A stretch of DNA of 64,000 nt from Deroplatys truncata (GCA_030765065.1 CM060990.1:216915290-216979289); one strand, 5' to 3'. Positions 45,100 through 56,982 are shown, counted from the stretch's first letter. Numbers and translations are program-made. Notes: generated from the letters alone by a model not told the origin.

Positions 45100-45226
45100 T
45101 CTGAACCGCAAGTCACCATCAGCTGAAGTAACTCAGCAGGTGTTTGAGATATGCCCTGAAGTGCCTGTGGAGCTTCTTGAGTTAAATATGGACAACTGTG
45201 AATTGCCAGTAGTTGCTTCATCTGAG
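45100..45226 (+). CDS. Host gene exon D (unidentified protein)
   Basis: This 127-base exon follows a strong polypyrimidine tract (45076-45097) and AG, and ends at GAG|GTTTGT. One leading base completes the AG left by exon C (giving Ser) and the remaining 42 codons end exactly at a codon boundary, so the next exon must start in phase 0. The peptide includes LNRKSPSAEVTQQVFE and VPVELLELNMDN, a short amphipathic acidic segment. No stop lies in frame within the exon; readthrough into the intron meets a stop a few codons later. I could not find the following exon with confidence; it may lie beyond 64000. A minus-strand LINE fragment ends only about 35 bases upstream of the acceptor. Confidence 0.72.
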
Positions 45227-45835
45227 GTTTGTGATTTAATTAATATTTGACACTAAAGGTAATGGGTTTGCAATGTTTGTTTTTAAAGAAGAGGTTGTGG
45301 TTGGCATGGGATGATACTAACAGTACAAAATATTTTAATACAATTTTTTATACTGCACTGTAGCTATAGGGTGTTCGAAAATTCAATGCCCAAACTGATA
45401 GATATGATAAAGGAGACAAAAACAAATATATTTTGCTAAATAACCATGTGTCGGAAACTCATTGTATGAGTGCTGAGTATGCAGGAGGTTATTGAACCAT
45501 ATTAAATGTTTTTCATTATTTTGTTGTTATCAATATTAGATTATAATAAATTTCAAAATGAGCACCACTAACCTCAAGTGCACAGTCGGTATCAATGTAG
45601 CAGGGAATCTCGTGTTCGCTGAAAAATGCATAGTGGTTCTGTATTTGTGTGACCACTGCAGGAATTCTTGTAACTAATTCCACCTCCAAGTCAATGGGTA
45701 GAATACACTTCGGTTTTCATGTAGCCCCAGAGAAAGAAGTATAATGGGGTGAGGTTCAGGGATCTTGCAGGCCAATGTACAGGTCCTCCCTGACCTATTT
45801 CATTTCATTTTTATTGATCCAGTTAATTGTTACGT

Positions 45836-46075
45836 ACAGAAGTACAGTCAATGTTGGACACATCAAAGTAAGATAACGAAATATTTACGAGATATTACAA
45901 AAATTAATAAACCAAAATATGTATAAGTTTACAAAAAAATAGATTATGATTACATATGTACAAAATGTGCAATCAATGCTGGGCACGTCAAGGTAAGATT
46001 ACAAAATATTACAAAAATTATCAAACCAAAATATGTATAAGTTTCCAAGAATAAGTTATAATTACATGTTAAAGT
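45836..46075. repeat. Tandem repeat in LINE 3' UTR, period about 125 bases
   Basis: tcaatgttggacacatcaaa (45848) recurs as tcaatgctgggcacgtcaag (45973); each is followed by gtaagat, attacaaaaatta and aaccaaaatatgtataagtt. Confidence 0.88.
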
Positions 46076-48000
46076 ACTTATAAATTCTCTTTAGTTAAGA
46101 ATTCTTGAATAGAGTAAAAGCAGTGGTTAATCAGATATGGCTTTAAAGAGTATTTTCTTGCTTAATTCTTTTCATAAATTTTGGTAGACAGTTGTATATC
46201 TTTAGTCCAGAATGTAATATACTTTATTGGCACAGAGAGATATTATGTTGAAAAATATGTAGATTATTGGTTCGCCTTGTATTATGCTGGTGCACTGTTT
46301 CATTCCTCATGAAGGGGGAATCTGTATTGTTTGAAGTTTTGTGGATGAACATTATTGTTTCAAATACATAGATGCAAGGGAGTGGAAGTATGTTTAATGA
46401 TTTAAACAGGGGATTACATGATGATCTTGAACTTGCCCCAGAATATTATTCCATTTCGTAATAAAGAATGGACGTATGCAAAATAAGCCATTCTGGTGGT
46501 CTCTATCCTTGTGCTTCCTGCTAATATCCGCATCATGTAACATGCAGTGCCTAACTTTTTATTTATATGACTTATGTGGTTTTCCCATTTCAAATTGTTT
46601 TGGATCCAAAGACCAAGAAATTTTGTTTTTTCCACTTTCTCGATAGTCTGGTTAAAAAGTTGGATTTGGGGAGCTAGATATTCATTATTTGCTTTCATAT
46701 GGATGTCTATTGCAACCGTCTTGCTGATGTTTACTATAAGGTGGTTTTGTGTGAAATATTTAGCTTTTTTTGTCTGATGTTTGATGAACTGACTTTAGAA
46801 AGTTATCTTTCTTGTTTGACCTAATAAGAATATTTGTATCATCAGCAAAGAGAAAGGACCTGGTGTGAGGGTCATCTAAAGCAAAGTCATTTATAAAGAG
46901 CAGAAATAGTATTGGACCTAATATGGAACCTTGAGGTACTCCATAGGTAATCGTAAGGGAACTTGATCTTTAGTTTTTTAGCTCATAGTTTCCTCTGTGT
47001 TTGATTTGTACACGCTGTTTCCTGTGGCATAAATATGAATTGATCCATTTGTGGGGTAACCCTCTAATTCCATAATTTTCTAGTTTTGCTAGTAGCTTTT
47101 TGTGGTCAATTGTATCAAAGGCTTTTGACAGGTCTAAGAATATCGTCGAGATATGGTCTTTTGCATCAATGGCCCTGAAGGACTTGCACGTAAAAGAGAA
47201 TATAGCTGTTTCAGTAGAACGGTTACTTCTAAAGCCATGTTGGTTGCTAGATAACAGGTTATTTGTTTCTATGAAGCTCCTAAGTCGCTTATAAAAAAGC
47301 TTTTCCAAAATTTTTGAGAATACTGATAGTAAAGCAATGGGTCTGTAGTTTTCCATATTATTTCGGTCTCCTTTTTTGTATAGCGGTTTAATGATAGCTG
47401 TTTTTAGACAGGTGGGAAAAACTCCACTGCTAAAGGATTCATTGCATAAGTATGTTAATGGCTGGACGATTAGATGAACACATTGTTTAATAAGGAAATC
47501 TGGTATCTCGTCTATTCCAGCTGAATGTTTTGGTTTTAGGTCCTTTATTATTTGCAGAATTTCTGATTCAGTTGTAGGGGCAAGGAACAGCGAATCTTTC
47601 ATTAGACCACTAGTTTTGACAGTTATAGGTGCATTTGTAGTTTGTTTACTATGTTCTATTAGGTTTTTTGCTATATTAGTGAAATAAGTGTTAAAGGAGT
47701 TAGCTATATCAGTAGGGTCTGTGAAATAATTACAGCTTTCTTTTAAGGTAATGTTACTGGGCTGAGGTAGAATATCTGTAGTTTCTTTTTTAATTACTTA
47801 CCATATAGCCTTTGATTTATTATTCGCTGTTGTGATTATTTTGTCATTTGCTTGACGTTTGGCTTCTCTTATAACCCTAGTATTTTTTTATAGTTATTAT
47901 AATAGTTTTTTAATGTTGGGCTTAAGGAGTGGGATTTTAATAGACTGTGTAAGTAACGTTTCTTTTTGCATGAGTTTCTTATACCAGAAGTAATCCAATG

Positions 48001-48030
48001 ATTATTATTATTATTATTATCATCATAATG
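48001..48030. repeat. (TTA)n microsatellite
   Basis: Short run of TTA/ATC units inside the LINE, between endonuclease and RT. Confidence 0.8.
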
Positions 48031-49981
48031 TTTCTTAACTTTTTTTCAGTGGGAAGGCTACATTTAAGTAGGATTGAAGTGTTTGGATGAAAGAGTCAAA
48101 TTTGCTACAGACAGTGCCATTGTATATTCCTTCCCAAGATTCTTTACTGATTGGATGTGAGAAATAGTGTATATTTTGATCATTTATTACTCTTTTCTTT
48201 ATGACATCTGGGGCTTGATCCATCTATGATTGGAAGCATTAGTGATTGAGCAATGTGATCACTTAGTCCTAAGTCAAGAACCTCACCTTTATGCTTATGA
48301 GTGTCACAAGTTTATAAATATTTGGTCTAATAGAGATGAGGAGTGTTGCATGACTCGTGTGGGCTGGAATATAGTTTGTTTAAGATTGTAAGTTGCTAAT
48401 AAGTTTGTTAAAATAGATACAGTGTTAGATTTACTATTAAAATCAATATTAGAATCGCCACAAATAATCAATTTTGTGTTATTATCGTTATTTTGTTTTA
48501 ATGCTATATCAAGTTTATTTAGAAAGACCTTAATGTCATTTCCAGGGGACCTATATACGCATATGATTTTGATGTTAGGATTTAACAACTTAATACCGGA
48601 GCATTCAAATTCCGTTTCTGTGGTTATTTTGCAGGTTGTTAAGAATCTTAAACTCTAAGTCGTTCTTTACAAAAATACAGGTTCCCCGTCCTTTAAAGTT
48701 GGATCTGCAAGAAAATGCTGCAAGTGTAAAGTTGGATAACTTAATTAGTCTTAAACTATCCTCTCTGAGCCAGTGTTCGCTGAGGCAAAGAATGTTTGCT
48801 TCTTTTAATTGTGTTGAGAGTAAGATATCTAGCTCGTTAATTTTATTGCCTAGTGATTGGACATTTTGATGGATGAGTGTTAATAGAGTTTTAGGCATAG
48901 CTGAGTAACCAACTACCTTTTCCTCTTTCATCATTGATGGTTATCCACCTATTGCCAAAAGTACTGGTTATTACTGCATGGACTGTTTCTGGGGCCCCAT
49001 TATGCTGAAACCACATCCTCCTCCAAAAGCGTTTCCAGGTGAACTTCCAATAACATTCTTACATTGGTCACCCGAGTCGAGGAGGCGACATGCGAGGTCC
49101 AAGTAAGTAGTCGCCAAGGATACCGGCCCACATGTTTGCTGAAAAAAGTCTCTTATGACCTTGCACAACTGAAGTACATGGATTTTCATCTGACCATAAA
49201 TGTGAGTTGTGACAATTGCATGTGCCTTCCCGAGTAAACATAACAACTACTACTTCAGGAAACCAAGGGTCTCCATTAGCCTGTTGCAGAAACCAGCTTA
49301 CAAACTCAAGTCGAGGCAGATAGTCATCCTGTCCCATGGCCTGTACTCTCATAGGAGGAAAAGGATGAAGCAGCTGTTCATGCAACACATTCCGTACTAA
49401 GCTATGGTGAACACCAAGCTCAGCAGCTTGGTACTTGCTCGTGTACTTGCCTCTGGATTTTCAAAGAGTAACAGCACTGCTGTGTACGTACTGTCCATGA
49501 TCGGCCTGCATTAGGCCTGATTACCATCAATGTGTCTGTATTTCCCAGTTTATCATGGATTGCATAAATGTGCTATAATGTGGACATCTTTGTACAAGGA
49601 AATGTTCATGGTACATTTGCTGGGCTCTTGGACTATTGCCTTCAGGTGCACAGTAAATAAAGTGCATGTCTTGCAGTTCTCTCCATGAGTAGCACTCCAT
49701 GTTGATACTGCAACTGTTATGCAGGCACTAGTGCTACATGCTGTTTACTGACTCATTGTCGAAGAGCAGGACATCACAACATACTATGTACCTCAAACCA
49801 ACTTTTGGTGCAACAAAGTTTTAAAAAAGGATTTTTAACTTCTACACTTGTGTATTACTTATGGATGCTCAGTGCTTGCACAATATGCATTTCTGACACA
49901 GGGTTTTTTTTATCAAAAATTATTTGTTTTTGTCTCCATCATCCCTATTAATTTGGACATTGAATTTTTGAGCACTCTGTA

Positions 49982-51269
49982 TAAAATTCTGGTCAGAAAT
50001 TTAAGAATATATTTAATTTTAGAAAAAAAATGAATAATGCAGGATGCTTTAAAATTTGTTATAAAAGTTTAAACTGCTGTGGCTTGTGCTCTTTCACGTG
50101 CCTCCCAACTAGCGGACCTATTTGATCCTGAAATGAGCTTTCTTAGGCTATAAGGCTTTCAGAGATTACCATTAAGGACCCATAGCCCATTTAATTTGTC
50201 TTCTAACTGGCATTTTTTGGATTTCTGTATCTTTGGCATCTGCAGTGCAACAGAGTATTAGGAAGAATGGTTTTAAAGGTTGGAACTGCTTTTTTCAATT
50301 TTTATTATTTTGTCGTTAATTTGTATATTTTGTTCTTATATTTCAGTATTGTTTTTGAATTTTAGTGTCTATCCCACCACATATCTCAAAAATCTCTTCT
50401 CTGCTACGTCTGTTCTATTGTTGATATAAGATATTACATATTCAGTTGTTATATCTTATAGTGATCATCTTTTAAGAATGGCTAGAGTAAATGCTCCAAG
50501 TTAACATTTGGTAGACTCCATTTCCGCAGATGGTGACGAGACAACTGAACAGATTAATTTTGCACTGCAGCCGGTCATGAATGTGTTGCAAGGTATTATG
50601 TGCATTGCCTTGTTTCTTTATCCAAGGTTACACAGATCAATGTTTCCCCACCATTCTTCCCTGACATAACTGTTTGCACATCATATAACAGGCAAAGCTG
50701 TAATACGTAAGTCATATTTTTCTACTATTTGCACAGTTTGTCTATGTGATCATGAAACAGAATTGCTTCTACTGAACTTAAGAATAATGTTCAACAATCT
50801 AAGTTACTAAAGCAAATTTAAAGCCTCATTGAATATAAGTAATGCAGACATAAAGTTGCAGCACTATGGAAATGAAATGAGACAAAAAAAATTACAAAAA
50901 ACAAATTCCCTGGATATTTTTGATTAGACCAGAGGATTATCATTTGGTGCTGGCAGAAGGCTGAAAATATGGTTAAGACAGCCAGAAATAATTAAGCCTC
51001 AATCAGAATCTTAAAACTAAAAAGAGAAAAATGCTAAAATGCACTGTTCTAATTACGTTTCAGTTGTATATAATGTATTAAGGTGTGCTTATTCTGAAAC
51101 CCAACAACCCTGTTTTAGCTGTGGTGTTCTGCTTACAAACTGCTAAGGAGGGATAAGTACACACATATTCACAGTGAATGTAATAAACATAGTCACAGGG
51201 TAAATTATGTCAGAGTATTATACATGAGCATAAGAAAGATAAAAATTTTAGAACTTAGTTGCTGAATGG

Positions 51270-51303
<34 letters not shown>

Positions 51304-52350
51304 GCCATTTTATGTATATTTTTGTAAATGTATCCTGCACCTGAAGGATACTGATTTAATAGTATTTCATTCCTGAAATCTTAGTCTTTTTTCCTCTGAG
51401 CGAACTAAGATTCAAAACAACATTCTCATGTCAGCTCATACAGAGGTGAATTGGCATTGTTCCTGGGTATCTGTAAATAGCTCCAGCTATTTTGTAATTT
51501 AAAGTGTTTCTTTGGTGATGAAACATTTTTCTTAATGAGAAAGACGGAATACTTCCAGTAGTATTACCACATCTAGCCATGCAACACATTTATACTATGT
51601 TTTTCTGTCTTACATTACTAGACAGTATTTTGGCTTTTGACTGTTAGATTTAAAGCTTTATCATAAAAACTGACAAAAAGTGTGTGTGATATATATTTAT
51701 TTGTAACTGACCAAAGATAGCTAAATGAGTATTTACCACGAAGCACTTTCTTTGGTTACAAGAAAGAAAGATTACATAAATTTCTTAGCTGTGCATTTTT
51801 AAAGTCTATTGCGCCATTAACATTCATGTTAGTTTTAAAACAGATATCACAAAACTATATTCTTTAATATGTAAAAAAGCAAAATATATTTTAATTCAAT
51901 TATGTGTCAGTTTTGAATACTGTGCTTTCCTTGCCCGAATTCCAGAGAATTTTGTACACTCTTTGAAATGTAAAATATTGATTCCAATTAATAAATTCTT
52001 TCATTTACACTCTTAAGGCAGTCATCTCCAGCTGCCTGCATGTTGGGCTATATAAATAAACAGCAATGCATACAGGTAGCACTTGTTGAATATCCATTAG
52101 AAATATCAACTCTATGGTTTGTGTTGGCACAGTTAATTTTCAGACCTGTGCTGTAATGTGGCGAAGTTGCAACTTCATTTCACCATTTACCTTATTATTT
52201 TTGGATGTGTTTCAAAACCACTTTTTTTTATTCATTCTCAGGCAATTGCTGGCTGCTTTTAGGAATCAATGTTTTGATGCTGTCATCTTTAGTAGCCCTT
52301 GGATGAACCTATGCTTCAAAATCTTACTTTGCAGAATTTCAAAATTGAAT
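49982..52350. other. Unassigned sequence downstream of exon D
   Basis: About 2.4 kb of AT-rich sequence, presumably intron 4 or beyond. A possible coding block at 50510-50600 (DSISADGDETTEQINFALQP) is too short and out of phase with exon D. Contains a poly-T run at 51272-51302. Nothing else recognised. Confidence 0.5.
51272..51302. repeat. Poly-T tract, about 31 bases
   Basis: Homopolymer in + sense, equivalent to a poly-A on the minus strand. No recognisable retroelement lies on its upper side (51303 onward). Confidence 0.9.
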
Positions 52351-52422
52351 AACAAGTCGTAATAGAAAAATGAGTCAGAGCTGAAACACTTAACATCACT
52401 TATATGTTTTTTGTCTTGACCA

Positions 52423-52449
52423 GTTTCGAGAGCTACTTGCTCTCATTAG
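52423..52449 (-). ncRNA. Hammerhead-like motif in second Penelope element
   Basis: Minus strand: CTAATGA (canonical CTGANGA has G at position 3), GAGC, loop aagta, GCTC, TC, GAAAC. Two extra bases before GAAA and the G to A change make it imperfect, so it is probably a decayed ribozyme. Position in the Penelope terminal region supports the reading. Confidence 0.4.
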
Positions 52450-52576
52450 AATGGCCAACTAGTTCCTGGTGGTGTTGTTCAGCATGTGTTTTAGTGTGGT
52501 GGAGTGATAAATTTCCATAGTGGATTTGATGGTGGCAATCCAAAATTCATTACACTGTGTTTATATTTTGTGATTA

Positions 52577-53110
52577 TGCCAAGACAGACTGTATAAACTG
52601 CAAGAATTGACAGAAGTTCATTTGCAATGGGTCCCGGGCCACTGCGACCTTGACGGAAATGAGAAAGCCGACGCTTTAGCCAAGGAAGGGTGCTCAATGG
52701 AGCAGCCAGTTGTACTAATGATATACTCAAACATCAGTAGCGTTATAACATCTCGAATCAAAGGAGCAATTGTAGACTCTTGGAAGGTAGCGGCAGCTGG
52801 TAAAAGATGGGAAATGCTTGCTTCAAACCCCATCCCCAACAACCTGCCCCGGGAGCTGGCAGTAGCCACCTTTAGGATGATTACAGGGCACGATTATTTG
52901 CAAAAACACCTGCATAGAATCGGTGTGGTTGATAGCCCAATTTGTCCTTTCTGCTTGCAAGAGGAAGGCACTGCTGACCATTTGGCCTCCTGCACTGCCC
53001 TGCAGACTGTTATAGTTGAAGATTCTATGGAAGGAAGGTCACAGCTGTACTGGGAGGCAAGGCGTCGAATGGCAGACCAGCCAAGGATGGGCATTGGCTG
53101 AAGAAGAAGA
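52577..53110 (+). mobile_element. Short 5'-truncated LINE with an intact open frame
   Basis: A 534-base insertion flanked by a perfect 14-base duplication atattttgtgatta (52563-52576 and 53111-53124). One frame is open through the insert to 53101: LTEVHLQWVPGHCDLDGNEK then ADALAKEG is the end of an RNase H domain (last catalytic Asp in EKADAL), followed by a conserved tail FRMITGHDYLQKHLHRIGV and the knuckle CPFCLQEEGTADHLASC. It ends with a (GAA)n tail at 53100-53110. Recently inserted, given the perfect duplication and unbroken frame. Confidence 0.93.
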
Positions 53111-53999
53111 ATATTTTGTGATTAAAATCTTTTCTCAGGTATCTAACTGTTGTATGTTTTGTAGGTTTTAGGAATGTTATGTTTGGTGTGATGTTGTGAT
53201 TGGCCATCCAGAAGTGGCGTGCAACTGCAGATTTATCCATCTGTTTGTATTTGATGTATCGCATATGGTATCTTAATCTGATTTCTAAATTTGTTTTAGT
53301 TTTACCTACTGTAAATTTGGTCACCTTCTGGGCAACTGATTTGATGGATTCCTGCTTTTTTGTTCTGAGGTATTTGGTCCTTTGATTTGTTGCAGAGTAA
53401 TTTCTGTAAACTGAATATGTTGTGGAGCTAGGCAGATGTTTTTTTTTGAGGATGATGTGAACTTATGTGAGTGTTTGGGTGGGAAGAGAACTTTCTGAAA
53501 ATCATTTTGTTTTTTTGTTGGGTGAAATTTGTGGTACCCTTAATGTGTTTCTGTTTCTTGAATTTTGCTTTTTCTTGTTGATTTGTTTGATGAAGCCATT
53601 GTTTATTGCTGTGTTGACTATGTATTTATATTCTCCTTCTTTTAAGGGTGTATAAACCACTCTGTGGGTTAAACTGTTTAGGACTGCATTTTTGTGTGGG
53701 ACCGGGTTGAAACTATTGTTTTTTATGTAGTTTTCAGAATGTGTAGGCTTCCTGTAAATACCGAAATTTATCTTGTTCTGGTTTCTAATTACTTTTGAAT
53801 CTAGGAATGGTAATGTGCCTTCATATTTAATTTCCATAGTGGATTCTATAGCTTTATTCTGTAAGTTGAGTAATTTGAGGGAAACCTGGATGAGCTTGTT
53901 AGGTATTATTGCAAATAGTAACAAAACTGGTCAAGATGAAAGACATGTAAGTGATGTTAAGTGTTTCAACTCCAACTCGTTTTTCTATAATTTCAATTT

Positions 54000-54890
54000 A
54001 CATCACTGTTACTAGCTTATCCAAATGTTATGTAACAAGTGCTTGTTTTTCATTTCTGAGGATGTTTCCAAAATGCTAGCTTCCAGTTGTCTAGATGCTG
54101 CTCTGCATATGTTGTTCTGGGTCTCTAATTTTCTTGCCGCAAATCTGTTGTGGTTACAGATTTTTATTCTTCCATGTATTTGATGCTTCTGAGGTGTTCT
54201 TCAGTTACGGTTTTAAAGTCTGCTATAATCTGCAGTTTGCTCAATGTACTTCTGATTTATTTACTGGTGATATGGTGTCTTTCATTTGTGACCTTTCTCC
54301 TATGGAGTAGATATTCTGAAAATAGAATTATATTGTGTTCCTTGAAGAGTGATATGAATTTATAATGAGCTCAAGGATGTTATATGAACTACGTGTATGC
54401 AACTTTTTCTGTGTTGAATCCACTGATTGCTTTTACTTAGAAATTCTGTCTATGTACTTTTTGTATTTTATTTTGTTTCTAGTAGAGCTATTGGTTTCAG
54501 CTATTTGGTTGGTATGCTTGTTGTTAAAAATTCTAAGGATTTTTTTATTGAGGCTCAGTGGTTTGGGGCTGGCTTACAAACAAATATTGGCATTATATAC
54601 AGGTTTGCACTTTTGTACAAACATAATTAAGGCTTTTCAACCAGCCCATACAAAGTCCCCTTTTTGGAGCCAGCAAGAACAGCTGGTTCTTGTTGTTTTG
54701 TTCTTCAATTTGCGTAGTTGGGGATGTGTATTTGACATTCCTTTTTTTTTCCTGTTAAATACATGTATGTACACACATGTACAAATCACACTAACATACT
54801 ATATGCACATACACCTCACACACACCAACACATGCACAGGAATATACACTATGTACACATGTACAACACATGACAAATTAAACATTGAAA
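54000..54890. other. Unassigned sequence, possible Penelope or LINE remains
   Basis: Overlapping plus-strand frames (54095-54310, 54150-54365, 54365-54898) are Cys/Phe/Leu-rich and look like antisense reading of decayed sequence. The minus strand near 54060-54250 gives weakly Penelope-like text (TVTEEHLRSIKYMEE). A (CACA/TACA)-rich stretch lies at 54760-54880. No firm assignment. Confidence 0.4.
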
Positions 54891-56026
54891 AGCATTAGTG
54901 TTATGCACTTATTTACAAGGGCTCCTGCCAGGGTGCATGTGGTCATTTAGTTCTGGGGGGGGGCACGTGTGATGAGCAGTGGCGATTTAATTTAAAAGAC
55001 CTTTACCCTATGATGTTTATTGTACTCGGGCTTGCTGCTGCCAATGTTGCATATCAGCTTATTTGTGTGATGTGTGATTCGCGCCGACATTGTTGTAGCG
55101 CTGGGGTAATTGCCTCCTCCAGAGTTGGCATGTTAAATTCAGTTCTTATGGTGAGGTTGGATGTAAGAAGTGCTATGCACAGAATTTTCCAAACTGAGAT
55201 GTTATGTAATGTATTTATTTTGAGCATCACTGATTTGGAGGCATTGGCCCAGACCACACATATGCACAGGACCACCGACAAGAAGAAGGACTTATATAAC
55301 ACAAGTTTAGGTTTTAATCTTACATCCTTGCTGTGGAAGATAGGGTTGCATAGCTTTAGTTGCTGCCACTATTTTTTGGCAATATTTTGTAGATGGATGT
55401 TCCATAAACTTCCCCCGCAGGGGCTCACTTCGTGTGAGTACGGGTTTGGAGCATCCAGAGTCCCGAGCCACTTATCGCCATTATCATCCCTCCACCCTCG
55501 TCCTGTTGAGGTGGGTTCGTCCTCGTGACCGGGGGACTCAAGGTAGGCTCTCGTGTGTTCTTTGCATTTCATTCCATGCCACCACTCACCATTGTTTCTT
55601 TCTTCTCTAGTCTATTTACGACCATTTCGCACCATGACCATTCACACATCTCTTTTCCTTCCACGCCGGCCTACTTTGCATGTGAAACGCCTGCATACTT
55701 TTGGTTTATTTTACCATTTTCTTTATTTTAATCCTCCATGGACACAGCCTGACGGATACCCGTGCAGCTGGGTAAGTGGGTAATGTTGTCATCCCCACCA
55801 TGTCATGTAGGGTGTGTGTTTGTATCTGCTGTTCAACTGCAGTCCCACGGGGGGCCATTGCATGAGCTGCTGACTCCCCATGGCCATTGGGTCCCTCTGT
55901 CTATGCTCTGGGAGGTGTGACCCTGGGGTGAGACCAATATAAATAGGCCACTCACCGAAGCCGGGGTAATGCCCAGGTAGTCAGAGCCCGAGGTCAGAGA
56001 CGGTTGCAATGGTGGAGGATTTCTTT

Positions 56027-56982
56027 TCCTATGGAGCCCTCTTTCTCCATTATTAATAACAAGTGCCAAAAAGTCATTGTAACAGAAGTAGCACCACCAC
56101 CATCTGGTTGTTACTTAGTCCTTACGCAAACAGAGGAAGGTCAAACTTTTGAGAAGGTGAACCCTTTTATTATCCAGAAGGGCTTTAACTCAATTGCTGG
56201 TCTGGTTCATTCCTGCACTTGCCTTCGAAATGGGTCATTGTTAGTACAAAGCAAGTCCGATGCACAAAGTAAGTCCTTGTTGCGTGCCACGCTTCTCCAC
56301 GGTTATCGCATCCGTGTTGAGAAGTACCGCACCTTGAATTCCTGTCGAGGGGTCGTTACCACCCATAATCTCGATGGTATGTCGGACGATGAACTGGTTG
56401 AATATCCTTCAGACCAAAAGGTAACAGCAGTTCATAGAGTTCAGGCTAAACGCAACGGAGTGTTGGTAACCACTCATGCCCTGTTTCTCATGTTCGGTGG
56501 TGTCGATCTGCCCTGTTTCCGCAGGGTACGAACGAATTGCGGTGAGGCCTTATATTCCCAGATCTCCGCGTTGTTTTAAATGCCAACATTTTGGGCATAC
56601 ACAAGTCTCTTGTAAGCGTGCCGTTACCATCTGTGCCTCATGTAGCCAGCCCTCACACGATGGTACCTGTTCATCAGCCCCCGTCTGTGTTAATTGCAAA
56701 GGGTCTCATTCTGCGTCATTTGCTGACTGTCCGCGGTACTTGGGTGAGAAGGCGATCCGAGTAAAGGAGAAACTCTCCTTTGCTGAAGCCCGGAGGCGTT
56801 ACCATGCGCGCCAACCTTCGCTCCTGCGATCGGGTACATTCAGATCTGTTGTTGCCTCGCCAGTACCCTGGAAGGATGCCGAAACTCAGGCCTGGACCGT
56901 GACTGCATTGACCGCAACTACCATCCGGCCGTCCATTTCTGGCACAGTTATCAAACCATCTAAAGCTGTCCTAAGGCACTGA
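56027..56982 (+). pseudogene. LINE ORF1 (gag-like, zinc knuckles), frameshifted
   Basis: From MEPSFSIINNKCQKVIVTEV through GCYLVLTQTEEGQTFEKVNP (gag-like domain) to RAKRNGVLVTTHALFLMF; a frameshift near 56530 moves the frame to RCFKCQHFGHTQVSC, CASCSQPSHDGTC and CVNCKGSHSASFADCPRY, three CCHC-type zinc knuckles. The tail (KLSFAEARRRYHARQ) is basic. ORF1 proteins of this group bind element RNA. Ends at 56982. A further open stretch at 57052-57303 may be its C-terminal continuation. Confidence 0.85.

Larger units (their letters stand above)
45800..48946 (-). mobile_element. CR1/Jockey-group LINE inserted in mariner-like element
   Basis: Flanked by a perfect 7-base duplication acctatt (45793-45799 and 48947-48953). 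Minus strand: endonuclease at 48934-48605 (TLLTLIHQNVQSLGNKINEL, LCLSEHWL) and 48588-48304 (IICVYRSPGNDIKVFLNKLD, LIICGDSNIDFN with the catalytic Asp/Asn); reverse transcriptase 47602-46970 ([72 protein letters not shown]); [20 protein letters not shown] and [11 protein letters not shown] near 46860; C-terminal part 46698-46414. 5' end lies just before the endonuclease, so ORF1 is absent. A few stops and frameshifts. Confidence 0.93.
45367..49979 (-). mobile_element. Mariner-like transposon split by a LINE
   Basis: Ends: tagggtgttcgaaaattcaa at 45367 and, in complement, cagagtgctcaaaaattcaa at 49979, each flanked by TA. Shared interior continues through gacaaaaacaaata on both sides, so the inverted repeats are about 60 bases. 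Minus-strand transposase above the LINE: 49388-49068 (FPEVVVVMFTREGTCNCHNS, first catalytic region with the Asp replaced by Arg; DENPCTSVVQGHKRLFSANM; WAGILGDYLLGP), then GAPETVHAVITSTFGNR; below the LINE it resumes SGRTCTLACKIP. Damaged by stops. Confidence 0.88.
52357..53999 (-). mobile_element. Second Penelope-like element, interrupted by a short LINE
   Basis: 52357-52430 and 53925-53999 are inverted copies of each other (shared tgaaacacttaacatcactt and cttgaccagtttc). Minus-strand coding: 53924-53502 (SLKLLNLQNKAIESTMEIKY, LPFLDSKVIRNQ, NYIKNNSFNPVPHKNAVLNS), the end of the RT and the connecting region; 53324-53125 has the endonuclease remnant (TVGKTKTNLEIRLRYHMRYI, KSAVARHFWMANHNITPN), with the GIY and YIG motifs eroded. 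Most of the RT is missing. The short LINE at 52577-53110 splits it. The same family style as the element at 43211 but a distinct copy. Confidence 0.8.

Noticed and set aside
50500-50603. Possible fifth host exon (SISADGDETTEQINFALQP, acceptor-like ccgcag and donor-like aag|gtatta)
   Set aside because: Its open frame does not start in phase 0 as exon D requires, it is short, and a stop lies just upstream in the same frame.
54365-54898. Plus-strand 177-codon frame with hydrophobic N-terminus and Thr/His-rich end
   Set aside because: The end is a CACA/TACA simple repeat, there is no recognisable domain, and flanking DNA is decayed retroelement sequence.
55010-55528. Plus-strand 172-codon frame
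   Set aside because: Crosses the LINE insertion boundary at 55414 and is antisense to the Jockey-like RT tail on its left part.
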